A stretch of 64,000 bases of DNA from a bacterium (GTDB taxonomy: Bacteria; Hinthialibacterota; Hinthialibacteria; OLB16). The notes under the pieces are model-generated. The model had not been told where the DNA came from, made no database searches, and was given only the letters and a program-made list of their open reading frames with translations. Location of the stretch: assembly GCA_022072055.1 (NCBI GenBank), contig JAJVIK010000018.1:22382-86381 (forward strand), given 5' to 3'. The position numbers and the translations under genes are program-made. Shown here piece by piece: positions 24,385-32,617 of the stretch. Each line of letters opens with the position of its first letter. Positions within the stretch are counted from its first letter, which is position 1.

Positions 24385-26166
24385 ATGCGAAAAATCGTTT
24401 GGCTGCTGGTGCTGAGTCTGGCCTGCTGTCCGACAGCGGCCCTGGCGGCAACCGTGCCCGTCTCCGGCGGAGCCGGATTGCAGGCGGCTATCAATGGGGC
24501 CAACCCCAATGACGTGGTGGAGATCACGGATAGCCTGAACTACAACGAGGACATCTTTATCGACAAGGCGCTCACCCTGCGGGGGGCGTCCGGGCAGCGT
24601 CCGACCATCACCCCCACGAACACCTCTTTTCGGGGTCAGCTCGGGGTGCTGGCCAATCTGAACAGCTCCTCGGCGGACGGGCAGGGGGTCTATATCGAGG
24701 CTGATGGAGTGACCCTCCAAAATCTGGTCATCGCCAACCCCGGGGTCACCGCCGCGATGGCGTTCGACCTTCCAGCGGCGCTGACCATCGTCGGAGACAA
24801 TGTCACCATCGACAACTGCGAGATTTCCGCGAGCGTGTCGGGAGCGGCCGATGACACCGCGGTGTTCGTGGGGGTCGGCGACCTGACCGCTTTCACCGGC
24901 TCCACCATCACCACGGCCATGAGCACCAACAACCTGGTGATCCAGAACTGCGACATCACCAATGGGCGACGCGGCATCTATGTTCCGGACATCGGCGCGG
25001 CGATGAGTGACGCCGCCACCGCCGGAACGGGAAATCCCGCCGGGCAGACTCGCCTGCCCGCGGCCGACGCCGTGATCGCCGACACCTCGATCACGGTGGC
25101 GCGCCGGGCCTATCAGCCCATCGGGGCCAAGGATTGGACCTTCGACCGCTGCGTGCTCAATGTCCTGGCGACCAACAACCAGGATGTGATTCGCGCCCAG
25201 GGCGGGTCCGCGACCTTCAATGAGTGTTACATCGGCTCCGCCAACAACCGCTCGATCAACTGCCAGGCCAGCCCGGCCGCGGGCGGCGTGTTCATGAACC
25301 TGGTGTTCAACCGCTGCATCATTTGCGGGGGCGGCTTTGTCGGCGCCGAGCACAACCTGATCGATGACGCCGACATCACCTTCGACCACTGCATCATCAC
25401 CTCGCTGGCGAACACCACCATCGGATTCCTGCGCCGCTTCCACACCGGCCTCAACGGGATCTCGAACGGCTTCGGAGGCCCCTCGCCCTACTCCAGCGTG
25501 GTGGGACGTCCCCCCGCGCCGACCTCGGTGACCTTCATGATGAACAACTGCGACTACTACCTGGCCTCCGCCTCTCCGGTTCCCTTCCGCGCCGCCATCA
25601 CTTACACCGATCTGGGCGCACCGATTCAGAGCGGGGCGGTCAACAACCTGATCCTGACCAACAACATCATCACTTCGGACGTGGGCGTCTTCGAGGGAAC
25701 CCAACAGCTCTTCCGCGCGCAGCTTTCCGGTCTTCCCTTCTGCACCATCCAGGCCCCTCCAGCGGACCGTCCCTATTACGCGGCCGGCTCAACCCTGCTG
25801 CTTGATAACAACATCTTCCGCTCGGCCAACGCCGATCCGGGGTTGCGCCTGGTGATCGCGGATGGGTATGGCTACAACACCCAGAGCACCCCCGCGATGA
25901 ACATACCCACGGAAACCTTGACTTGCGACTTTGTGTTCGGCGAGGCGCTGATCGGCCCCGCCAACGACCAGGCCAATTACGGCAGCAATTTCCTCGACCG
26001 GGATCCGGGCTATCCGAGCATCGGCGATTGCGCCAACCCGGCTTCGTGGCTGCCCGCCGACTTCACGCTTCGGGTCGCGGGTACAAACGGAGGTCCGATC
26101 GGGTCCCAGCTGGAGCCGCTTCCGCTTCCCTCCTCTTCGGTTGGGGAGTGGATGCTGTACGAATAA
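24385..26166 (+). CDS. Secreted right-handed beta-helix protein with W-x-L-Y C-terminal tail
   Basis: 593 residues from the ATG at 24385, with GGAGG 9 bases upstream. The signal peptide is WLLVLSLACCPTAALA. The body looks like a parallel beta-helix: GGAGLQAAINGANPNDVVEI at the start, then repeated V-x-[IL]-x-N-x-x-I rungs such as NNLVIQNCDITNGRRGIYV, TFNECYIGSANNRSINC, MNLVFNRCIICGGGF and NNLILTNNIITSD. Such proteins are often polysaccharide lyases or adhesins, but no catalytic motif is clear. It ends PSSSVGEWMLYE, nearly the same as the end of the secreted protein at 31272-32432. It is followed 19 bp later by a prepilin-like gene. Confidence 0.75.
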   Translation: MRKIVWLLVLSLACCPTAALAATVPVSGGAGLQAAINGANPNDVVEITDSLNYNEDIFIDKALTLRGASGQRPTITPTNTSFRGQLGVLANLNSSSADGQGVYIEADGVTLQNLVIANPGVTAAMAFDLPAALTIVGDNVTIDNCEISASVSGAADDTAVFVGVGDLTAFTGSTITTAMSTNNLVIQNCDITNGRRGIYVPDIGAAMSDAATAGTGNPAGQTRLPAADAVIADTSITVARRAYQPIGAKDWTFDRCVLNVLATNNQDVIRAQGGSATFNECYIGSANNRSINCQASPAAGGVFMNLVFNRCIICGGGFVGAEHNLIDDADITFDHCIITSLANTTIGFLRRFHTGLNGISNGFGGPSPYSSVVGRPPAPTSVTFMMNNCDYYLASASPVPFRAAITYTDLGAPIQSGAVNNLILTNNIITSDVGVFEGTQQLFRAQLSGLPFCTIQAPPADRPYYAAGSTLLLDNNIFRSANADPGLRLVIADGYGYNTQSTPAMNIPTETLTCDFVFGEALIGPANDQANYGSNFLDRDPGYPSIGDCANPASWLPADFTLRVAGTNGGPIGSQLEPLPLPSSSVGEWMLYE

Positions 26167-26185
26167 CAATTGAAGGAGAACGAGC

Positions 26186-26908
26186 ATGAAGTCCGGTGGG
26201 AGCAAGAAGGGTTTTACCCTGATCGAGCTGTTGATTGTGATTGCCATTGTGCTGATCCTGATCGCCATCGCGCTCCCCAACTTTCTGGAAGCGCAAATCC
26301 GGGCGCGGGTGGCCGCGGCCAAGGGGAATCTGCGAACCATCCAGACGGCGCTGGAGTCGTACGCGTTGGATAACAAGCCCTACAAGGAGCCCAACCCCAA
26401 CCCCAGCCCGCTCTTGCGCAATCGGTATGGGCCTTACCCACCCTACGGCCAGGCGAGAAGCGGACCGACCGCCAGTCTGTCTTGCGGCACCAACTATGAC
26501 CCGGGCTGTTTGAACATCCTGAGCACCCCGGTCAAGTACTTGACCGATGGGGCTTCGGTTCAGGACCCGTTCCAGTCAGGCAGCACGGTCAGCCCAAATG
26601 ACGACACCTATCGTCGTCCCTTTGGGTACTATTCGCCCGGGCACACCTCGGTGCGCTTCAAGTTCCTCCCGTTCTTGACAGCCAACCCGCACCGTCGGGA
26701 CCCCTCCACCTTCGCGGATTACTGGGTCTACTCGGTCGGTCCGGATTCCTGCTCGGGAGCGGATGGGGATTGGATGTTCTGCTGGAGCCAGTCCTACCGG
26801 AGCATTCCAGGCAACGGGGATGGGACCTACTGGGAATACAGCCCGACCAATGGGACCAAGAGCGACGGGGACATCCATCTGCTTCAAACGATTGGAGTGG
26901 TCAACTGA
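26186..26908 (+). CDS. Prepilin-type N-terminal methylation domain protein (pseudopilin-like)
   Basis: 240 residues. The leader MKSGGSKKG is followed by the class III processing site G/FTLIELLIVIAIVLILIAI; cleavage after Gly9 would give N-methyl-Phe. The helix continues through ALPNFLEAQIRARVAAAKGN, then LRTIQTALESYALDN, as in GspG-like proteins. The C-terminal ~150 residues are Gly/Pro/Tyr-rich with four Cys and look substrate-specific. No prepilin peptidase or type II secretion genes are nearby. Such stand-alone pseudopilins are frequent in the Planctomycetes/Sumerlaeota-type lineages. The gene shares the promoter at 24194 and ends at a strong terminator. Confidence 0.85.
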   Translation: MKSGGSKKGFTLIELLIVIAIVLILIAIALPNFLEAQIRARVAAAKGNLRTIQTALESYALDNKPYKEPNPNPSPLLRNRYGPYPPYGQARSGPTASLSCGTNYDPGCLNILSTPVKYLTDGASVQDPFQSGSTVSPNDDTYRRPFGYYSPGHTSVRFKFLPFLTANPHRRDPSTFADYWVYSVGPDSCSGADGDWMFCWSQSYRSIPGNGDGTYWEYSPTNGTKSDGDIHLLQTIGVVN

Positions 26909-26920
26909 GGCGTGGTCTGA

Positions 26921-26960
26921 CGCCGCGCCGGGGTCGTGTCCCGGCGCGGCGCTCCTTCTT
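26921..26960 (+). terminator. Strong GC terminator after the prepilin-like gene
   Basis: A 12-bp perfect stem (26921-26932 with 26940-26951), 7-nt loop, then CTCCTTCTTCC. It closes the unit that begins at the promoter at 24194. Confidence 0.75.
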
Positions 26961-27005
26961 CCCGCGCGGCCCGGCGAGGCTGATGCCTCGGCTCCTCCGG
27001 CAGTG

Positions 27006-28163
27006 CTATCCGACCCCCCATTTCGCCAACGCCGGATAGAGATCGGGCATGTCCACCCCGCGCTCGGGCAACTGGCGGAACCCGGGACCCGAGAGGATGC
27101 AAAGCGCCCTCGACTCCACGGTCTCCGACCGCAGGTATCCGTGCATTCCACGCACTGGAGCTCCCCCTTGGAAGTGGTTGGGCGAAAACACAGTCCCCTC
27201 CTCACAGGCCACGATCAGGTCGCCATAGGCGGATTCGGTCCCGAACCAGTCTTCACGGGCCGCGGTGTCCAAGGCGGTGACACCGCGCGCTTCGCCTAGG
27301 ACCTCATGGATCCGACCCAGGCTGTTCGGATCGGCCCAGATTTGACCGAAGTTCGAGTTCCAAACGGCTTGATAGTCCGGGCCGTTGAGAAGCCCGCGCC
27401 GCCCCAGGAGCGTTTCCAGATCGAGGGTTGAGGTGACCGCGCTCATCCCATGGTCGGACAGGATCGCCACCTCCATGCCGGGACGAACCCTCCAGACACG
27501 CTCCATCCATTCGGCAAGTTCGCGGTCGAGCATCCTGGCGCGCCGGCGGGTTTGCTCCGAGGTTGGCCCGAAGGCATGACCGGCGCGGTCCAGCTCCACC
27601 GAGAACTCCAGGTAGACCACATCCTTGCCCGCGCGCAGTGCCGTGAGGACCTCTCGAAGGAGACTCTTTCCGTGGAGGAGCCGATAGACACGGGCGGAGA
27701 GCGCCTTGCGGCGCTCATAGGCCGAGTCCCGCGTATACCACCAGACATCCAGTCCACGGCGCTCCCAGTCTTCGATAAGCATCGGAACGCGGGTTGTTCC
27801 GGTGGCCACTTCGAGGCGTGTAAGGAGCCCGGCGGGGACCAGGTGCGGGTAGGGCCTCCGCGTGAGAGTGGCCAGGGCGAAACGGGCGAGACGGTTCACC
27901 GAGCGCGGCAGAAGAGAGTCCCCGATCCCCAGACACGGCGGGAACCGAGTGGGGGTCCGCCCCCTGCGGAAGCGGAAGGGAACCTCCTCGGGAAGGGTCC
28001 AGACTCCATTCAGGATAGGCTCCACCCCCCGGAAACCCGGCGCGGGACGGACTGAATAGGCCGCGCCGGCCTCGGTCAGGTGACTCAGGAAGGGCATTTC
28101 CGGGAGGTAGACCTCGGCCAAGGCATCCACCAAGAGGACCATCAATCCACCGCGCGCGGGCAT
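27006..28163 (-). CDS. Alkaline-phosphatase-superfamily phosphodiesterase
   Basis: 385 residues. The sequence fits the type I phosphodiesterase/nucleotide pyrophosphatase group. The start MVLLVDALAEVYLPEMPFLS has the first metal Asp. FSVELDRAGHAFGP carries the second Asp/His pair, VAILSDHGMSAV the DHG metal motif, and VRGMHGY the final His. The usual nucleophile Ser/Thr segment is not obvious, though FRGVEPILNGVW is in its place. There is no signal peptide, so it is probably cytoplasmic. Substrate unknown; nucleotide or phosphonate esters are typical. Confidence 0.8.
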   Translation of the reverse strand: MPARGGLMVLLVDALAEVYLPEMPFLSHLTEAGAAYSVRPAPGFRGVEPILNGVWTLPEEVPFRFRRGRTPTRFPPCLGIGDSLLPRSVNRLARFALATLTRRPYPHLVPAGLLTRLEVATGTTRVPMLIEDWERRGLDVWWYTRDSAYERRKALSARVYRLLHGKSLLREVLTALRAGKDVVYLEFSVELDRAGHAFGPTSEQTRRRARMLDRELAEWMERVWRVRPGMEVAILSDHGMSAVTSTLDLETLLGRRGLLNGPDYQAVWNSNFGQIWADPNSLGRIHEVLGEARGVTALDTAAREDWFGTESAYGDLIVACEEGTVFSPNHFQGGAPVRGMHGYLRSETVESRALCILSGPGFRQLPERGVDMPDLYPALAKWGVG

Positions 28164-28274
28164 TCCGTTTCCCCCTTTGGTCGGCGTGTGATTCTCCCCC
28201 GCCTCTCGGCCGGTCGCAAGGCGGTTTCGGACCCACTAGTCTTTCCTTAGCCTGGATCCTATATCGTTTGGGCC

Positions 28275-29168
28275 ATGAAGAAGGCGGCGAACTGCCCCAA
28301 GGGAAAGAAGCGCGGCGAGGGGGATCCGGCTCGGTCCGAGCGGAGCCCCCTGGAAACCCGGTTCACCCGCGCCATGCGGCGGGTGCTGGAGGGGATCGAG
28401 GAGGCCGAGCACAAGCTTTCGCGGAAAACAGTCCATGCTTTGCGGGTGTCGATCCGCCGAAGCCGCTCCGTGGCCGCGGGGATGCGCCAGGTTGATCCGG
28501 AAGGGGATTGGATGGAGCTCTCCCGCGAGGGACGCAAGTTGTTCCGTCGCCTCGGGGCGCTCCGCGACCTGCAAGTGATGCTGGGGTGGCTGCGAGCCTT
28601 GTCGGAGCATGGCAACCCTGTCCGCGCCGCGTTGCTCAAAAAGATCCGCGCCTTGGAGCGGGCGCAACTCAAACGCGCCCGGCGCGCCCTGGAGCGGTTT
28701 GACTCCAAGCGCTGGAGACATTGGGCGGAGACCCTTTCCGCCCACCTGCACGACCTCGGGGAGGGACGCAACGAGCTTGAGCGGATTGCCCGGGAGCGCT
28801 TCGCCGAAGTGACCCGCCTGCATCGCAAGGCCCTTCGCCGCGAGTCCATCGAAACCTGGCATGATCTCCGCATCGCGGTCAAACGCTTTCGCTACACCAT
28901 CGAGAACTTCTTTCCCGATCGCTACGCCGATTGGGGCGCGAGTCTCGGTCACATTCAAGACCTCCTCGGCGAGGTTCATGATCTGGATGTGCTCGCGGAC
29001 TTTCTACCCAAGGCCGGTTCGCCCTGGACCCCGAGCGAGAGGCGGCGCTGGCTCAAGCGAATTGAGGCGGAACGTCAAAAGCGTCTGGAGGAGTACCGAA
29101 GCCTTACGGGAGGAAGGGGCGGGTTTTGGAAAGCCGTCGCGGCGGGGCTCGCCAAGCCGTCTCCATAG
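28275..29168 (+). CDS. CHAD-domain protein
   Basis: 297 residues, nearly all of it a CHAD domain: helical, with conserved His and many Arg/Lys. Signatures are KTVHALRVSIRRSRSVAAG near the start, LGALRDLQVMLGWL, and the second half ETWHDLRIAVKRFRYTIENF and LLGEVHDLDVLADFL. CHAD domains bind polyphosphate. There is no CYTH triphosphatase partner here, so it belongs to the stand-alone type that binds polyphosphate granules. Confidence 0.9.
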   Translation: MKKAANCPKGKKRGEGDPARSERSPLETRFTRAMRRVLEGIEEAEHKLSRKTVHALRVSIRRSRSVAAGMRQVDPEGDWMELSREGRKLFRRLGALRDLQVMLGWLRALSEHGNPVRAALLKKIRALERAQLKRARRALERFDSKRWRHWAETLSAHLHDLGEGRNELERIARERFAEVTRLHRKALRRESIETWHDLRIAVKRFRYTIENFFPDRYADWGASLGHIQDLLGEVHDLDVLADFLPKAGSPWTPSERRRWLKRIEAERQKRLEEYRSLTGGRGGFWKAVAAGLAKPSP

Positions 29169-29189
29169 AGCCGGTTTCGAGGCGCGCGG

Positions 29190-31193
29190 TTAATAGATCT
29201 GCCACTGCGAGATCGCGGTGGCGTTTCGGGTCACCTTCACCGCGATGTCCCGCTGGAAATCCGGGAGGGTGAAGGTCAAACCGGCTCCGCCTCCGGCCAC
29301 CAAGTCGATTCCCGATAGGTGGTTCCCCGACCAGGGATCGAAGAACTCGACCCGATAGGACTCATTCGCGAGTTCGGGAATGGTGATCGAGACCCCTGAT
29401 AGGGTTCGCTGGGGTGGCAGATTCCCCGGCCCGACCCCCGAGTTGAATGCGTTTTGAACATCCCGAATCCACGCCAGCGCCTGATTGTCGGAAGCCAGTC
29501 CGAAAGCCGCCACGGTGGGCGGAGCGGACACGCTGGAGTTTGCGAGTGTCGGATCCTCAAGTGGAAACCCCTCCAGGAAAGCGGCCAGCGCCGGGTAGTG
29601 CAGAGTGTGCAAGGGGAAGGTGGGGCCGGTGCGCGAGCGGGAGGGGTCCCTCTCCAAGTAACAGCCCCACCACCAACTGGCCGCGCAAGAGCGAGCGATG
29701 GCCGCCGCCCAGATCGCGTTGTGGATATGGGTTCCCTGAACCAAGTGGTCTCTGTTGGCCGTGCTCCCACTGTAAGTCGTGGGATTGAAATTGCATTCGT
29801 CCGCCCCGGAGGCATCCAGGCCGAACTCCCCCACGATCACCGGTTTGGCGTGCGCGGTTTGCAGCGCGGTCACCTGACTCCGAATCAGCAGGTCGCGCTC
29901 TGAGGATGGGGCCGAGTAATCGTGGATCTGTGGGATGTCGATATCGCCGAGGCTCCAAAGGAGGTTGAAGTTGGAGGTGTCGCTGCTGGTGGTGACCGGG
30001 TGGCGGAATCGGTCAAGGGCCTTGAGTCGCGCCGCCATCTCGATGTGCCAGTCCCGGATCGAGTTTCGGATCGCGGCGCTTGTATACCAGTTCGCGTCGC
30101 TTCGACCGGCGAACTGCGCCTCGTTGAACAATTCCCACGCGAGTATCGAGGGGAAGGCCCCATAACGGGCCACTATATATCGCAGTCGCCGCTTGTGGAG
30201 GTCGCGCGCGGTGGGATCGCTGAAGAATTGTTCGGGATTCCCGCTCGGAACCGGGCCTCCGCGCGCCTGGTTGTAGGGATTTTCACTCCAGCGGGCGTTG
30301 ACCCAGGTGCTGAACTGACCGTGATCGTTGAGGACAAGCTGAATGGACAAGCCGTGCAGTTCCGCAAGTTCAAGGATCTTTTCGACTCGGAAGGCGGCTT
30401 GAAGCGAGTACGCCCCGACACCGTTGTAGAACCCGGAGAAGTGCGCGGAGGACCACTCCAGGGCGCTGCGCTCGAAGTCGGTCATCCAGACTCGGCTCCA
30501 ATTTCCGCGCGAGGCGGCGAGCCCGGAAAACAGCGTCGAATAGTATGCGGTTCCGTTCAGGTTCGCCGGAATTCCATCCCCGAAAGCGATATTGTGGCCG
30601 ATGGGGAAGTAGAGGCTCCCATCGTCATAGGCGAGCGCCAGCGGGTTATGCGGATGCCGGCGGACAAAACCCTTGCGCGTGGACGGGAGCGCCTCGAAGG
30701 TGAAAACCTCGGTTTGAGTTTCCCCGGTCTGGTCGCGCGCGCGGAGGAAGTAAGAGTGCACGCCCACCTCACAGGGGGTGAAGCGAACCTTCCAATAGGG
30801 GGCGCCGAGCGGAGTGTAGCTCTCATAGGCCGGGTTGCCGATCGTGTAGTCCTGTGTGTAAAAGGCCGGAATGAGGATCTCTTCCCCGGTGGGCGTGGTG
30901 ATCACCGCGCCGGCGTCGATGATGTCCGGATCAAAGGGTTCCGCGCCGGAGAAGGAGCGATTCAGGCTGAAACGCGCCTCGAAGCGCGAGAAGCGTTCCA
31001 GGGGATCGGAGTCTTCCTGGACATCGCTGATTGCGAGGGGCGGGAGCTTGTCGGCGGCAAGGGTTTGATCCAAGCGTGCAACCTCCTCTTTTGGGGATGC
31101 GCTCGAGGGCGGGAGGTTCTCGGCGCGGCTCATGATCTCCGGGCCGAGGAGAGCCAAGGTCGCGAGGGCGAAGCGGGCATGGGAACGGATCAT
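29190..31193 (-). CDS. Secreted GH5-like glycoside hydrolase with DUF5060-like N-terminal domain
   Basis: 667 residues with a signal peptide (FALATLALLGPEIMSRA). Residues ~55-165 form a beta-sandwich (FEARFSLNRSF, YWKVRFTPCEVGVHSYFLRA) like DUF5060. A TIM barrel follows (~190-560), with the likely acid/base Glu in WELFNEAQF and the nucleophile in PVIVGEFGLDASG, the clan GH-A pattern. LVLNDHGQFSTWVNARWSEN and NPY fit the substrate-cleft loops. A C-terminal beta domain ends in TAISQWQIY, sharing the W-x-[LI]-Y tail with two other secreted proteins here. The polysaccharide substrate cannot be read. It follows the gene at 31272 in the same direction. Confidence 0.8.
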   Translation of the reverse strand: MIRSHARFALATLALLGPEIMSRAENLPPSSASPKEEVARLDQTLAADKLPPLAISDVQEDSDPLERFSRFEARFSLNRSFSGAEPFDPDIIDAGAVITTPTGEEILIPAFYTQDYTIGNPAYESYTPLGAPYWKVRFTPCEVGVHSYFLRARDQTGETQTEVFTFEALPSTRKGFVRRHPHNPLALAYDDGSLYFPIGHNIAFGDGIPANLNGTAYYSTLFSGLAASRGNWSRVWMTDFERSALEWSSAHFSGFYNGVGAYSLQAAFRVEKILELAELHGLSIQLVLNDHGQFSTWVNARWSENPYNQARGGPVPSGNPEQFFSDPTARDLHKRRLRYIVARYGAFPSILAWELFNEAQFAGRSDANWYTSAAIRNSIRDWHIEMAARLKALDRFRHPVTTSSDTSNFNLLWSLGDIDIPQIHDYSAPSSERDLLIRSQVTALQTAHAKPVIVGEFGLDASGADECNFNPTTYSGSTANRDHLVQGTHIHNAIWAAAIARSCAASWWWGCYLERDPSRSRTGPTFPLHTLHYPALAAFLEGFPLEDPTLANSSVSAPPTVAAFGLASDNQALAWIRDVQNAFNSGVGPGNLPPQRTLSGVSITIPELANESYRVEFFDPWSGNHLSGIDLVAGGGAGLTFTLPDFQRDIAVKVTRNATAISQWQIY

Positions 31194-31205
31194 GTCGGAC
31201 CAAGC

Positions 31206-31246
31206 GTGGGGGAGAGAGCCGCGACGATCTCGGCTCTCTCCCCCAC
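31206..31246. terminator. 16-bp perfect hairpin between two secreted-protein genes
   Basis: GTGGGGGAGAGAGCCG (31206-31221) pairs fully with 31231-31246, with a 9-nt loop. It sits 13 bases upstream of the ATG at 31193 and 25 bases after the stop of the preceding gene. There is no T-run on the minus strand, so it may be an RNA processing or stability element rather than a terminator. Confidence 0.55.
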
Positions 31247-31271
31247 GAGGATTGTGACAGTCCCCGGGATG

Positions 31272-32432
31272 CTAGTACAGATTCCAGTTCTCGACCGAGG
31301 AAGAAGGGGTGACAACCGGAATCGGACCTCCCTTGATCTCATCCACCTGGATAACCGCGTCGTTCGCGTGGGAGTGAAGATTCACACCGATGGTCTGGAC
31401 ATGGTCAGTCTCCGGAACCGCCGATAGGTCGAGAAGAAAGGTTTGAAATCCCGCATTGACATTCAAGGTGGTCTCGGAAAGAACGCGGTAAGTGAAGCTC
31501 CCCGAGGTCTGGATGAAGAACTGAGCCCCAATGGAGGAGTCCGCCCCCGTGGCCGCCATGCGCCAGATCAAATAGGGATAGTTGCTGATATCGGTGGGTC
31601 TGCCGTTAAAACCGGTGTTGTACCCGTTGAAGATGGAGATCGCGCCTCCCGGCCCCCCGCCAAGATCAGTCCACTCCAGGGCGCCATCCACGCCCGCGCC
31701 CGCGTTGACCGACAGACCTGAGTTATCCTGGGCTGTGTTGCCCTGAACCCCGGTTCCGTCAAAGTTCACAATGGCGCTGTTGAAGCCCCCGTTGGGCGAG
31801 CCTGCGGCGAAGCTCGCGTAAACTCGTTCCGTAAGCGGCGTTCCCACGGACCGAACCTCTTGCAGCTCGAAGTTTGCGTCGCTGGCATGATCCCGGATAT
31901 TGATTCCCCAGGTGCGAATGAACACCGCCTGAGCCGGACTCAGCAGGGAAAGCGGAAAGGTGACGGTCTGAATCATGTTCGCGGAGAGGGTGATATCCGT
32001 CGCGCCGACATACGTGCTTGAGGTGTCGGCCTGGACGAAAAGCTGGACATTGATGGTTGGGTCAGCGCCCGTGTAACCGATATCGAACTCGATGGCATCG
32101 AGGCCGGTAAGGTCGACTCCGCCGGCGTCTTGTTGAAAGATCGAGCCTTGCGAGCCGAAGTCCCCGTTGTTGAAACTGTCCGAAACCGCCCCGCCGCTCG
32201 CGGCGGCGCCGAGCGAAACCCATCGGAGGCTCCCCCCGGAGGCGGTCAGGCCTGTCTGGTTCTGCCCGCCATCGTTCCCTTGGATGGCGGTGTTGTTAAA
32301 ATTCACAAGCCAGTATTCGTTGCCCAATGTATCGAAGGTGTTCAAGATATGCGGGGACTGGCTGAACGCCGCTCCTCCCAGGCACCCGCATAAGACTATC
32401 GGCTGCAGGAGTGTCCAGATTCGAGATCTCAT
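31272..32432 (-). CDS. Secreted protein of two tandem carbohydrate-binding-like domains
   Basis: 386 residues with a signal peptide (LLQPIVLCGCLGGAAFS). Residues ~30-200 and ~206-375 are two copies of the same domain. The first has VNFNNTAIQGNDGGQNQTGL, GADPTINVQLFVQAD and IRTWGINIRDHASDANFELQEV; the second has VNFDGTGVQGNTAQDNSGL, GADSSIGAQFFIQTS and VQTIGVNLHSHANDAVIQVDEI. The pattern (a leading FD, W-x-x-LG, an amphipathic strand, and D-x-[IV] at the end) resembles beta-sandwich sugar-binding modules. The C-terminus is PSSSVENWNLY. It is transcribed divergently from a GntR/LacI-type regulator through overlapping promoters. Confidence 0.7.
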   Translation of the reverse strand: MRSRIWTLLQPIVLCGCLGGAAFSQSPHILNTFDTLGNEYWLVNFNNTAIQGNDGGQNQTGLTASGGSLRWVSLGAAASGGAVSDSFNNGDFGSQGSIFQQDAGGVDLTGLDAIEFDIGYTGADPTINVQLFVQADTSSTYVGATDITLSANMIQTVTFPLSLLSPAQAVFIRTWGINIRDHASDANFELQEVRSVGTPLTERVYASFAAGSPNGGFNSAIVNFDGTGVQGNTAQDNSGLSVNAGAGVDGALEWTDLGGGPGGAISIFNGYNTGFNGRPTDISNYPYLIWRMAATGADSSIGAQFFIQTSGSFTYRVLSETTLNVNAGFQTFLLDLSAVPETDHVQTIGVNLHSHANDAVIQVDEIKGGPIPVVTPSSSVENWNLY

Positions 32433-32519
32433 TTCGAGTCAACCTCCTTCTGCTTTCGGGCAATTCATGGAAACAGGGATGGCCAAGGGGGTAGTTACCA
32501 CCCGCTGGCCAACCCTTCA

Positions 32520-32530
32520 ACACTTAGTGT
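32520..32530. promoter_or_regulatory. Palindrome ACACTTAGTGT, candidate regulator operator
   Basis: A perfect 5+5 palindrome around a central T that overlaps the -10 box of the minus-strand promoter. A second weak palindrome, GGTAGTTACC, lies at 32490-32499. Binding by the divergent GntR-type regulator is inferred. Confidence 0.5.
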
Positions 32531-32555
32531 ACCCCCGCGGTTCTAGCCTTGTCAA
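32526..32555 (-). promoter_or_regulatory. Promoter for the secreted two-domain protein
   Basis: TTGACA (32555-32550), 18-bp spacer, TACACT (32531-32526). Its -35 box shares five bases with the -35 box of the opposite promoter. Confidence 0.65.
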
Positions 32556-32577
32556 TAAGAAAATGTCATAATATTAT
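32549..32577 (+). promoter_or_regulatory. Promoter for the GntR/LacI-type regulator
   Basis: TTGTCA (32549-32554), 17-bp spacer, TATTAT (32572-32577), in an AT-rich island. Back-to-back with the minus-strand promoter. Confidence 0.7.
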
Positions 32578-32617
32578 ATGGACTGTTCAAAAATCCTCTG
32601 GACGGAGCCCTGGAAAC

